Below are positions 1 to 7,419 of a stretch of DNA of 27,407 nt, piece by piece. The stretch comes from SCGC-AG-212-J23 sp035762345 (GTDB taxonomy: Bacteria; Pseudomonadota; Gammaproteobacteria; Burkholderiales; SG8-39). The notes beneath the pieces are model-generated. The model made no database searches. It saw only the letters and a program-made list of their open reading frames with translations, and was not told the DNA's origin. Position numbers and translations under genes: made by a program. The stretch is from the NCBI GenBank assembly GCA_035762345.1, contig DASTPE010000075.1, positions 1-27,407 of the forward strand, read 5' to 3'. Numbering within the stretch: the stretch's first letter is position 1; each line of letters begins with the position of its first letter.

Positions 1-319
1 CCTTGATGACGGTGATGTCGATGTTCAGGATGTCGCCTGGCTTGAGCACGCGCTCGCCCGGCACGCCGTGGCAGACCTGATGGTTCACGGAAGTGCAGAT
101 CGACTTCGGAAACGGCCGGTAGCCCGGCGGCGCGTAGTTGAGCGGCGCGGGCACGGTCCCCTGCACTTCCACCATGTAGTGGTGACACAGGTCGTTCAGC
201 TTCCCGGTCGTCACTCCGGGTCGCACGTGCGGGGTGATGTAATCGAGCACCTCGGAGGCAAGCCGGCCGGCGACACGCATGCGCCCCAGCTCTTCCGGGC
301 TCTTCAAGACTACGGCCAT
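1..319 (-). CDS. map: Type I methionine aminopeptidase, N-terminal part (cut by window edge)
   Basis: This gene removes the initiator methionine from nascent proteins in the cytosol, using a two-metal active site. About 106 N-terminal residues are visible, starting MAVVLKSPEELGRMR; the rest runs off the left edge. The substrate-binding histidine motif VCHGVP and the first metal aspartate in NIDITVIK are present, matching the start of the E. coli enzyme (H79 and D97 there). The ATG is at 319-317 on the minus strand. Map lies divergent to rpsB, the usual proteobacterial arrangement, with about 110 bp between the start codons. An AT-rich stretch at 327-332 reads CATAAT on this strand and could be a -10 box giving a very short leader. 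The family call is certain; only the C-terminus is unseen. Confidence 0.95.
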   Translation of the reverse strand, partial: MAVVLKSPEELGRMRVAGRLASEVLDYITPHVRPGVTTGKLNDLCHHYMVEVQGTVPAPLNYAPPGYRPFPKSICTSVNHQVCHGVPGERVLKPGDILNIDITVIK

Positions 320-330
320 CAGACTGATTA

Positions 331-339
331 TGCTATGAT
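331..339 (+). promoter_or_regulatory. Probable extended -10 promoter for rpsB-tsf
   Basis: The sequence TGC followed by TATGAT (334-339) matches an extended -10 sigma-70 element. It lies about 90 bp upstream of the rpsB start, in the only AT-rich part of the map/rpsB gap. No good -35 hexamer is visible 16-18 bp upstream, which is tolerated by extended -10 promoters. This is assigned from pattern and position only. Confidence 0.45.
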
Positions 340-376
340 TTCGCGCTCAAAATCTTCCCGCGCGCTCGAAAAGGGT

Positions 377-391
377 CCCGGATGATCCGGG
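377..391 (+). promoter_or_regulatory. Hairpin in the rpsB leader
   Basis: CCCGG, loop ATGAT, CCGGG forms a short GC-rich stem-loop in the predicted 5' untranslated region, about 40 nt before the rpsB start. In E. coli, ribosomal protein S2 represses its own operon through the mRNA leader. Whether this hairpin plays that part here is an inference. There is no T-run after it, so it is not a terminator. Confidence 0.3.
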
Positions 392-429
392 CAGAGACGC
401 ACGGCAGACCCAACCCTGAGGAGAAGTGA

Positions 430-1179
430 GTGTCGGTGACGATGCGTCAAATGCTGGAAGCGGGGGTCCACTTCGGACATCAGACCCGGTATTGGAATCC
501 GAAGATGGCGCCGTACATCTTCGGCCACCGCAACAAGATCCACATCATCAACCTGGAAAAGACGCTGGCGCTGTACCAGGAGGCGCTCAAGTTCGCTCGC
601 CAGCTCGCGGCGAACCGGGGAACGATCCTGTTCGTCGGCACCAAGCGGCAGGCGCGCGAAATCGTGCGCGAGGAAGCGCTCCGCTGCCAAATGCCCTTCG
701 TCGATCACCGCTGGCTCGGCGGCATGCTGACGAACTTCAAGACCGTGAAGCAGTCCATCAAGCGGCTCAAGGAGATGGAGTCGATGCAGCAGGACGGCAG
801 CCTCGAGCGCATCTCCAAGAAGGAGGCGCTCGGGCTCACGCGCGAGCTCGCCAAGCTGCAGCGCTCGCTCGGCGGAATCAAGGATCTGGGCGCGCTGCCC
901 GATGCGCTCTTTGTCATCGACGTCGGCTACCAGAAAGGGGCGGTTGCCGAGGCGAACAAGCTGGGCGTGCCGGTCATCGGTGTGGTCGACACCAACCATA
1001 ATCCCGAGGGAATCGGCTACGTCATCCCCGGAAACGACGACTCGAGCCGTGCCATCCGCCTCTATGCCCGTGGGTTTGCCGACGCCGTCCTCGAGGGCCG
1101 CACCCAGTCCCTGGAGGAGGTGGTCGCCGCCTCGCGCGACGAGTTTGTCGAGGTGGAAGACGATGAGGGCTCGCAGTAG
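430..1179 (+). CDS. rpsB: 30S ribosomal protein S2
   Basis: Ribosomal protein S2 (249 aa) of the small subunit, needed for late 30S assembly and for S1 binding. The N-terminal block MLEAGVHFGHQTRYWNPKM and the internal HIINLEKT, GTKRQA and DHRWLGGMLTN blocks are characteristic of S2. The start is GTG at 430, placed by a strong AGGAG (420-424) five bases upstream and by alignment with the E. coli N-terminus. The C-terminus is acidic (VEVEDDEGSQ). It is the first gene of the rpsB-tsf unit and is followed by an intrinsic terminator before tsf. Confidence 0.98.
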   Translation: MSVTMRQMLEAGVHFGHQTRYWNPKMAPYIFGHRNKIHIINLEKTLALYQEALKFARQLAANRGTILFVGTKRQAREIVREEALRCQMPFVDHRWLGGMLTNFKTVKQSIKRLKEMESMQQDGSLERISKKEALGLTRELAKLQRSLGGIKDLGALPDALFVIDVGYQKGAVAEANKLGVPVIGVVDTNHNPEGIGYVIPGNDDSSRAIRLYARGFADAVLEGRTQSLEEVVAASRDEFVEVEDDEGSQ

Positions 1180-1201
1180 CTTGGTTCGCATGCATATCCG
1201 C

Positions 1202-1226
1202 AAAAGGGGCTTCGGCCCCTTTTTTT
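1202..1226 (+). terminator. Rho-independent terminator/attenuator between rpsB and tsf
   Basis: A perfect 9-bp stem (AAAAGGGGC at 1202-1210 with GCCCCTTTT at 1215-1223) is capped by a very stable C(UUCG)G tetraloop. It runs into a seven-T tract at 1220-1226. It sits in the 69-bp rpsB-tsf gap, 22 nt before the tsf ATG. In E. coli this gap also holds a terminator that lowers tsf transcription relative to rpsB; here a partial-readthrough role is inferred. Confidence 0.9.
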
Positions 1227-1248
1227 CAACCCGAAGGAGCGTAGGCGA

Positions 1249-2058
1249 ATGGCTGAGATCAGTGCGGGCCTGGTGAAAGAGCTGCGCGAACGCACCGGGC
1301 TTCCGATGATGGAGTGCAAGAAGGCGCTCGCCGAGACCGGCGGCGACCTTAAAAAGGCCGAGGAGCTGCTGCGCATCAAGAGCGGCGCGAGGGCGAGCAA
1401 GGCCGCCGGGCGCGTCGCGGCCGAAGGAATGATTGGCTCCTTTGTTGCACCCGATGCAAAGCTTGGGGCGTTGGTCGAGCTCAATTGCGAGACCGACTTC
1501 GTTGCCCGGAGCGACGACTTCATAGCCTTCGCCAACTCGCTTGCCGAAATCGTGACGACGCGCGACCCGGGCGCCGCGGAGGAGGAAAGGCGCCAGAAGC
1601 TGGTGCAGAAGATCGGCGAGAACATCACGATCCGGCGCTTCAAGCGCGTGCACGCCAAGGGCAAGCTCGCGCTTTACGTCCATGCGGGCAGCAAGATCGG
1701 CGTGCTTGTCGACTACGAAGGCCCCGAAGAAGCAGGCAAGGATGTGGCCATGCATGTCGCCTTCGCCAAGCCGGCGTTCATGACCAAGGCGGACGTTCCC
1801 CAGGACATCGTGCTCGAGGAGCGCAGGATCCAGGAGGCGCGCGCGAAGGAATCCGGCAAGCCCGCCGAAATCGCGGCCAAGATGGCCGAAGGCGCGGTCA
1901 ACAAGTTCCTCAACGAGAAGACCCTGCTCGGGCAGCCGTTCGTCAAGGACGACAAGCAGACGGTGCAGAAGATGCTCGCAGCGAAGAAGGCGAAGGTGCA
2001 CGGCTATGCCTTCCTCGTGGTTGGCGAGGGCATCGAAAAGCCTCAACAAGTGCATTGA
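1249..2058 (+). CDS. tsf: Elongation factor Ts
   Basis: EF-Ts (269 aa) is the nucleotide exchange factor that releases GDP from EF-Tu. The N-terminal UBA-like module (residues about 1-55, with RTGLPMMECKKAL) and the hallmark core motif CETDFVARSDDF are clear. The length is slightly below the E. coli protein (283 aa). The ATG at 1249 has AAGGAG at 1234-1239, nine bases upstream. Its stop codon overlaps the TTG start of pyrH (TTGA at 2055-2058). It can be expressed both by readthrough of the terminator from rpsB and, possibly, from its own promoter, though none is evident in the short gap. Confidence 0.98.
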   Translation: MAEISAGLVKELRERTGLPMMECKKALAETGGDLKKAEELLRIKSGARASKAAGRVAAEGMIGSFVAPDAKLGALVELNCETDFVARSDDFIAFANSLAEIVTTRDPGAAEEERRQKLVQKIGENITIRRFKRVHAKGKLALYVHAGSKIGVLVDYEGPEEAGKDVAMHVAFAKPAFMTKADVPQDIVLEERRIQEARAKESGKPAEIAAKMAEGAVNKFLNEKTLLGQPFVKDDKQTVQKMLAAKKAKVHGYAFLVVGEGIEKPQQVH

Positions 2059-2768
2059 CTCCCAAATACAAACGCGTTCTGCTCAAGCTGTCGGGGGAAG
2101 CGCTGATGGGGGAGGACCCGTTCGGCATCAACCGGCAGACGATCGAGATGATCGTGGGCGAGGTGGCGCAGGTGTCGCGCCTCGGCGTGGAGCTCGGCGT
2201 GGTGATCGGCGGCGGCAACATCTTTCGCGGCATCGCGCCGGGCGCGGCAGGTATGGACCGGGCGACCGCCGATTACATGGGAATGCTCGCCACGGTGATG
2301 AACGCGCTCGCACTCTCGGATGCGATGCGCCAGGCCGGCATCGCGAGCCGCGTGCAGTCGGCGCTCAACATCGAGCAGGTGGTGGAGCCCTATATCCGGG
2401 GCAAGGCGATCCGCTACCTCGAGGAAGGGAAGGTAGTGATCTTCGCAGCGGGGACCGGGAACCCGTTCTTCACCACGGATACCGCCGCGGCCCTGCGCGG
2501 CAGCGAGATGGGCGCCGAAATCGTCCTCAAGGGAACGAAAGTCGACGGCGTGTATACCGCCGATCCGAAGCGCGATCCTCGCGCCGAGCGTTACGCAAGG
2601 ATAACCTTCGACGAGGCGATCGCGCGCAACCTGCGCGTGATGGATGCCACAGCGCTCACGTTGTGCCGCGACCAGAAGCTGCCGATCGCGGTATTCAGCA
2701 TCTTCAAGCCGGGCGCGCTGCGCCGCGTGGTCCTTGGCGAGGACGAGGGCACGCTGGTTCACGTATGA
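2055..2768 (+). CDS. pyrH: UMP kinase
   Basis: UMP kinase (237 aa, amino-acid-kinase fold) converts UMP to UDP with ATP in pyrimidine nucleotide synthesis. Key segments are the N-terminal KRVLLKLSGEALMG nucleotide-binding strand-loop, VIGGGNIFRG, and the GTGNPFFTTDTAAALR loop. The reading frame stays open upstream inside tsf, but that part is a shadow. The only start that gives the family's N-terminus is TTG at 2055, which overlaps the tsf stop codon. There is no clear Shine-Dalgarno, so translation is probably coupled to tsf. Order tsf-pyrH-frr is the standard proteobacterial one. Confidence 0.96.
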   Translation: MTPKYKRVLLKLSGEALMGEDPFGINRQTIEMIVGEVAQVSRLGVELGVVIGGGNIFRGIAPGAAGMDRATADYMGMLATVMNALALSDAMRQAGIASRVQSALNIEQVVEPYIRGKAIRYLEEGKVVIFAAGTGNPFFTTDTAAALRGSEMGAEIVLKGTKVDGVYTADPKRDPRAERYARITFDEAIARNLRVMDATALTLCRDQKLPIAVFSIFKPGALRRVVLGEDEGTLVHV

Positions 2769-2784
2769 TGGCGGGGAGGTCGCG

Positions 2785-3345
2785 ATGGTGATTGCAGAGC
2801 TCAAGAAGACGACGGAGCAGAGGATGGACAAGAGCGTCCAGGCGTTCAAGGCCGACCTGGCGAAAGTGCGCACCGGACGCGCGCACACAGGGCTGCTCGA
2901 TCACATCACGGTCGACTACTACGGCACGCAGACGCCGCTAAACCAGGTCGCCAAGGTGGTGCTGATCGACGCGCGCACCATCGGCGTCACCCCGTTCGAG
3001 AAGAAAATGGCGCACGCGATAGAGAAAGCGATCCGCGACTCCGACCTCGGCTTGAACCCCGCGTCGAGCGGCGAAACCGTGCGCGTGCCGATGCCGCCCC
3101 TCACCGAAGAGCGGCGCAAGGAGCTGATCAAGGTGGTCAAGCACGAGGCGGAGAACGCGCGCGTGGCGGTCCGTAACCTGCGCCGCGACGCCATCCACCA
3201 GCTGAAGGAAGCGCTCAAGAAGCACGAGGTCTCGGAGAACGACGAGCGGCGCGCGCTCGACGAGATGCAGAAGATGACCGACCGGCATGTCGCCGCGATC
3301 GACCGGCTGCTGCAGGACAAGGAGAAGGAGCTGCTCGCGGTATGA
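2785..3345 (+). CDS. frr: Ribosome recycling factor
   Basis: Ribosome recycling factor (186 aa; E. coli 185) splits post-termination ribosomes together with EF-G. The three-helix-bundle segments are recognisable: the KVRTGRAHTGLLDHI region, YYGTQTPLNQVA, and PPLTEERRKEL with the following helix. ATG 2785 is chosen because GGGGAGGT at 2773-2780 lies just upstream and the product length fits; the open frame before it is not coding. It starts 16 nt after pyrH and its stop overlaps the uppS start (ATGA). Confidence 0.97.
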   Translation: MVIAELKKTTEQRMDKSVQAFKADLAKVRTGRAHTGLLDHITVDYYGTQTPLNQVAKVVLIDARTIGVTPFEKKMAHAIEKAIRDSDLGLNPASSGETVRVPMPPLTEERRKELIKVVKHEAENARVAVRNLRRDAIHQLKEALKKHEVSENDERRALDEMQKMTDRHVAAIDRLLQDKEKELLAV

Positions 3346-4121
3346 CGCCATCGACCCGGGAGCCGAGCTCCACCCGCGAAATTCCCAACGCAGCCGAGCT
3401 GCCGCGCCACGTCGCCATCATCATGGACGGCAACGGGCGCTGGGCGCAGCGCCGGCGCCTGCCGCGCATCGCCGGACATCGGCGCGGCGCCGACGCGGTG
3501 CGCGCCACGGTGCGCGCCTGCGCCGAGCGCGGCATCGATTACCTGACGCTGTTCGCTTTCAGCTCGGAGAACTGGCGCCGCCCCGCCGAGGAGGTGGCGC
3601 TCCTCATGAAGCTCTTCAAGAGCGCGCTGGAGAACGAAGTCGAGCAGCTCCACGCGAACGGCGTGCGCGTCAAAGTGATCGGGGATATACGGCGCTTCGA
3701 TCCGAAGATCAGAGAGCTGATCGAGCGCGCCGACAAGCTGACCGCGCAAAACCGGCGCCTCACCCTCACCATCGCCGCCAACTACGGCGGCCGGTGGGAC
3801 ATCCTGCAAGCGATGACCCGGCTGCTGAAGGAGAGCCCCTCTCCGCTGGAGCGCGTGGACGAAGAGCTCATCATGCCGTACCTCGCGATGAGCTATGCGC
3901 CCGAGCCGGACCTCTTCATCCGCACTGGGGGAGAGCAACGCATCAGCAACTTCCTGCTGTGGCAGCTCGCCTACACCGAGCTGTACTTCACCGACCTGCT
4001 GTGGCCCGACTTCGACGCGGCGGCGCTCGACGAGGCGATCGCCTCCTACCGCAGGCGCGAGCGGCGCTTCGGGCGCACCAGCGATCAGGTTCAGCAATCG
4101 AAGCGCGCCGACGTTGCGTGA
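3342..4121 (+). CDS. uppS: Isoprenyl transferase (undecaprenyl diphosphate synthase)
   Basis: Cis-prenyltransferase (259 aa) that elongates farnesyl diphosphate with isopentenyl diphosphate to the C55 lipid carrier for peptidoglycan and O-antigen synthesis. The catalytic aspartate is D29 in the MDGNGRWAQ motif. The conserved SSENWRRP block and the C-terminal RTGGEQRISNFLLWQ and YTELYFTDLLWPDF blocks are intact. ATG 3342 overlaps the frr stop by four bases. The first 20 or so residues, rich in Ser, Thr, Arg and Pro, precede the fold and resemble the variable tails seen in this family. Confidence 0.96.
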   Translation: MTPSTREPSSTREIPNAAELPRHVAIIMDGNGRWAQRRRLPRIAGHRRGADAVRATVRACAERGIDYLTLFAFSSENWRRPAEEVALLMKLFKSALENEVEQLHANGVRVKVIGDIRRFDPKIRELIERADKLTAQNRRLTLTIAANYGGRWDILQAMTRLLKESPSPLERVDEELIMPYLAMSYAPEPDLFIRTGGEQRISNFLLWQLAYTELYFTDLLWPDFDAAALDEAIASYRRRERRFGRTSDQVQQSKRADVA

Positions 4122-4896
4122 CTTCCTGAGGCGGGCCGGCACCGCCGCCGTGCTGCTCGCCGCACTGGTCGCGGCGCTTTTCCTGCTGCCGCGCGCCGGC
4201 ATCATGGCGCTAATGGCGCTCGTGGCCGGCGCCGGAGCGCTCGAATGGGCCCGCCTGTGCGGCGTCAACGCCCCGCTCTATGCCGGCGCAGTAGTGCTCG
4301 CCTTGTTCCTCGCTTTCTCGCTCGATGTGTCGCAGGCGGTGTTCGTTCTCGCCACGGCGTTCTGGCTTTTTGCCGCGCCGGCGTGGCTCTGGTCTCGGGT
4401 AGGGCCGGAACACCGGCCAGCGCTGGCGGCCGCCGGGTTCGTCGTGCTGGTGCCGGCCGCGCTCGCGATGGTGGTGCTCGCACCCGGCGAAGCGTTCCTC
4501 GTGCTCGCGGTTGCATGGATCGCGGATACGGGAGCGTATTTCGCCGGCACGCGCTGGGGCCGGCGCAAGCTCGCCCCGGCGATCAGTCCAGGCAAGACCT
4601 GGGAAGGCGCAGCCGGCGGGCTCATCGGGGCTGCCGCCTACGCTATGATTCTTTCGTTCATTCTCGCAGGGGCCCAGGCGACCCGGATGGCGGCTTTTGT
4701 CGGCGCGGCAGCGCTGCTTGTAACGGTAAGTATCGTCGGCGACCTGTTCGAGTCTGCCGCCAAGCGGCAGGCCGGGGTCAAGGACAGCGGAGCGCTGCTG
4801 CCCGGGCACGGCGGCGTGCTCGATCGCATCGACAGCGCGACTGCGATTCTTCCCGTAGCGGCGCTGGTGGTTCCTTTCCTGAAGAGCACGCCGTGA
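4114..4896 (+). CDS. cdsA: Phosphatidate cytidylyltransferase
   Basis: CDP-diacylglycerol synthase (about 260 aa), an inner-membrane enzyme that makes CDP-DAG from phosphatidic acid and CTP for phospholipid synthesis. The sequence is largely hydrophobic with several Ala/Leu/Val-rich membrane segments, beginning at residues 9-32. The family signature is present near the C-terminus: AAKRQAGVKDSGALLPGHGG followed by VLDRIDS. The only in-frame start giving a normal N-terminus is TTG 4114, which overlaps uppS by eight bases with no obvious Shine-Dalgarno; coupling to uppS is likely. The next in-frame ATG (4204) would remove the first membrane segment. Its stop overlaps the dxr GTG. Confidence 0.93.
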   Translation: MRDFLRRAGTAAVLLAALVAALFLLPRAGIMALMALVAGAGALEWARLCGVNAPLYAGAVVLALFLAFSLDVSQAVFVLATAFWLFAAPAWLWSRVGPEHRPALAAAGFVVLVPAALAMVVLAPGEAFLVLAVAWIADTGAYFAGTRWGRRKLAPAISPGKTWEGAAGGLIGAAAYAMILSFILAGAQATRMAAFVGAAALLVTVSIVGDLFESAAKRQAGVKDSGALLPGHGGVLDRIDSATAILPVAALVVPFLKSTP

Positions 4897-6044
4897 ATCT
4901 CGCCATCTTCGGCGCTACCGGATCGATCGGTGCGAGCACGCTCGACGTGGCGGCGCGCCATCCCGAGCGCTACCGCGCATTCGCGCTCACCGCGAACGGC
5001 TCCACCGCGCAGCTCGCCGAGCTGTGCGCGCGGCACCGGCCGCGCTTTGCCGCGCTGTCGGGAGTCCGGGAAGATCGCAGCCTTCGCCGCACTTTTGGCG
5101 CATTCGGCACCGAGCTCTTGTTCGGCGCCCAGGCGCTCGAAACGGTGGCGCTGCATCCCGAAGTCGATACGGTGATGGCCGGCATCGTGGGGGCCGCGGG
5201 GCTCGCATCGACGCTGGCCGCAGTGCACGCCGGCAAGCGCGTGCTGCTTGCCAACAAGGAGGCGCTTGTGATGGCTGGGCCGCTCGTCCTGCGCTCGGCC
5301 CGCCAGTCGGGCGCGCAGCTCGTGCCGGTGGATAGCGAGCATAACGCCGTATTTCAGTGCTTCTCGGAAAAGAAATTCGTCCGGAAGATCGTGCTTACCG
5401 CTTCGGGCGGCCCGTTCCGCGCCGCCACGCCGGAGAGTCTCGCGGGCGTGACGCCGGAGCAGGCGTGCGCGCATCCGAACTGGACCATGGGCCGCAAGAT
5501 CTCGGTGGACTCCGCAACCATGATGAACAAGGGCCTGGAGGTCATCGAGGCGCGCTGGCTTTTCGACCTCCCGCCCGAGCGCATCGAGGTGCTCATCCAC
5601 CCGCAGAGCATTGTGCATTCGCTGGTCGAGTACGTCGACGGTTCGGTGATTGCGCAGCTTTCCACGCCTGACATGCGCGTGCCGATCGCGTGCGCGCTTG
5701 CCTATCCCGAGCGCGTGGAGTCGGGGGCCCGGTCGCTCGATCTCGCTTCCATTCGGAATTTATCTTTTGAAAAACCGGATGCCGCACGCTTTCCATGCCT
5801 TGCGCTCGCCTATTCCGCCCTGCGCGCCGGCGGCGTGGCGCCAGCGGTGCTCAACGCCGCCAACGAGATCGCGGTGGAAGCTTTCCTTGCCGGACGGCTC
5901 GCGTTCACCGGCATCGCCGGGGTCATCGCCGATACGCTCGCAGCGTTTCCCGCGGGGCCGGCGGAGGAGCTCGCCCAGGTGATGGAAGCCGACGCACGCG
6001 CGAGAGAGCTCGCGCGCATGCGGATCCCGGCGCGCGCTGCCTGA
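4893..6044 (+). CDS. dxr: 1-deoxy-D-xylulose 5-phosphate reductoisomerase
   Basis: DXP reductoisomerase (383 aa) makes MEP from DXP with NADPH, the committed step of the MEP isoprenoid pathway that feeds uppS. The N-terminal NADPH-binding motif FGATGSIGAS (6-14) is clear. Also visible are LLANKEALVMAG, the metal ligands D147 and E149 in VDSEHNAVFQ, the flexible-loop ASGGPFR, and the MNKGLEVIEA segment. The GTG at 4893 overlaps the cdsA stop (GTGA), and the first residues align with the family N-terminus. Length is a little under the E. coli enzyme (398 aa). Confidence 0.97.
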   Translation: MNLAIFGATGSIGASTLDVAARHPERYRAFALTANGSTAQLAELCARHRPRFAALSGVREDRSLRRTFGAFGTELLFGAQALETVALHPEVDTVMAGIVGAAGLASTLAAVHAGKRVLLANKEALVMAGPLVLRSARQSGAQLVPVDSEHNAVFQCFSEKKFVRKIVLTASGGPFRAATPESLAGVTPEQACAHPNWTMGRKISVDSATMMNKGLEVIEARWLFDLPPERIEVLIHPQSIVHSLVEYVDGSVIAQLSTPDMRVPIACALAYPERVESGARSLDLASIRNLSFEKPDAARFPCLALAYSALRAGGVAPAVLNAANEIAVEAFLAGRLAFTGIAGVIADTLAAFPAGPAEELAQVMEADARARELARMRIPARAA

Positions 6045-6054
6045 CCTTGGCCCG

Positions 6055-7419
6055 ATGACACTGCTCCACACCATAGTCGCTTTCATTATCGCGCTCGGCC
6101 TTCTGATCGTCGTGCACGAGTACGGCCACTACATCGTGGCGCGCTGGTGCGGCGTGAAGGTGTTGCGCTTCTCGGTCGGCTTCGGCCGTCCGCTCCTGAG
6201 CTGGCGCCGCGGCCGCGATCGCACCGAGTGGGTCATCGCCGCCATCCCGTTCGGCGGCTACGTCAAGATGCTCGATGAGCGCGAAGGACCGGTCGAAGCG
6301 GGCGAGGCGCACCGCGCGTTCAACCGTCAAAGCGTATGGCGCCGCTTCGGCATCGTGGTCGCCGGGCCGCTCGCCAATTTCCTGTTTGCGATCGGGGCCT
6401 ACGCCGGGCTTTTCATGTACGGCCTGCCGGAGGCGCGTCCGGTACTTGGTCCGCCGCCCGCCGGCTCGGCCGCGGCCGCGGCCGGGCTGCGTTCCGGCGA
6501 CACGGTGCGCGCGGTCGATGGCGATGCAATCACTACCTGGCAGGAGCTGCGCTGGCGGGTTCTGCAATCTGCGCTGCAGCGGGCCCCGTTGCGCTTGGAA
6601 GTCGTCAACGAGAAGGATCATCTGCGCGAGGTATTGCTCGACCTGCGCTCGTTTCCAGCCGACGATGTGGAATCCGACGCGCTCGAACGCATCGGCTTGC
6701 GGCTGTACCGTCCGCCGCTCGATCCCGTGATCGGCCAGGTCGTGCGCGGCGGCGCGGCGGAGCGCGCCGGCCTCGCGCCTGGTGACCGGGTGGTCCTGGC
6801 GGATGGGAGGCCGGTGGACTCCTGGGAAGCGCTCGTGGCAGCGGTGCAGGCCAAACCCGAGCTGCCGCTTGCCCTGACGATCGAGCGCGATGGCGCGCGG
6901 CAGACGGTCGAAGTCGTGCCGGCCTCGGTGGCGGCGGGCGAGCGGCGCATTGGCCGCATCGGGGCGGCCCCGCAGTTGCCCGCGTCGCACGCCGACCGGA
7001 TGCTGATTCGCGTGCAGCACGGCGTCGCCGAGAGCTTGTGGAAGGCGCTGCTGAAGACCGGCGACATCGCGGTGTTTAGCCTCAAGATGCTCGGCAAGAT
7101 GCTGCTCGGCGAGGTGTCGTGGAAGCACCTTTCCGGCCCGGTGACGATTGCCGACTTCGCCGGCCAGTCGGCCGCCATGGGTTGGGTCTCCTATCTCACG
7201 TTCCTCGCCCTGATCAGCATCAGCCTGGGGGTACTGAACCTGCTGCCGATTCCGCTGCTCGACGGCGGGCACCTCATGTACTACGCGATTGAAATCGTGA
7301 AGGGGAAGCCGGTGTCCGAGCGCGCCATGGAGCTCGGGCAGCGTGTGGGCCTTGCGCTGTTGCTTGTCATGATGGCCTTTGCCTTCTACAACGACCTGAA
7401 TCGCCTCCTGACCGGCTAG
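6055..7419 (+). CDS. rseP: Site-2 intramembrane protease RseP
   Basis: Inner-membrane zinc metalloprotease (454 aa) that cuts anti-sigma factor RseA and remnant signal peptides, acting in the sigma-E envelope stress response. The first membrane segment holds the HEYGH zinc motif (H21, E22, H25). The third ligand is D403 in the LLPIPLLDGGH segment, close to E. coli D402. Two PDZ domains lie between (roughly residues 115-195 and 215-285), and the last membrane helix is near 425-445. ATG 6055 follows dxr by ten bases. The gene sits directly before bamA, the usual partner in outer-membrane biogenesis. Confidence 0.97.
   Translation: MTLLHTIVAFIIALGLLIVVHEYGHYIVARWCGVKVLRFSVGFGRPLLSWRRGRDRTEWVIAAIPFGGYVKMLDEREGPVEAGEAHRAFNRQSVWRRFGIVVAGPLANFLFAIGAYAGLFMYGLPEARPVLGPPPAGSAAAAAGLRSGDTVRAVDGDAITTWQELRWRVLQSALQRAPLRLEVVNEKDHLREVLLDLRSFPADDVESDALERIGLRLYRPPLDPVIGQVVRGGAAERAGLAPGDRVVLADGRPVDSWEALVAAVQAKPELPLALTIERDGARQTVEVVPASVAAGERRIGRIGAAPQLPASHADRMLIRVQHGVAESLWKALLKTGDIAVFSLKMLGKMLLGEVSWKHLSGPVTIADFAGQSAAMGWVSYLTFLALISISLGVLNLLPIPLLDGGHLMYYAIEIVKGKPVSERAMELGQRVGLALLLVMMAFAFYNDLNRLLTG

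Noticed and set aside
1485..2054. Upstream extension of pyrH within tsf
   Set aside because: The frame is open but is a shadow of tsf; the UMP kinase N-terminus begins right after TTG 2055.
328..2055. Long minus-strand open frame (575 codons) opposite rpsB and tsf
   Set aside because: It is the mirror of two certain ribosomal/translation genes; its product is Arg/His/Leu-rich with no family resemblance, as expected for antisense frames in GC-rich DNA.
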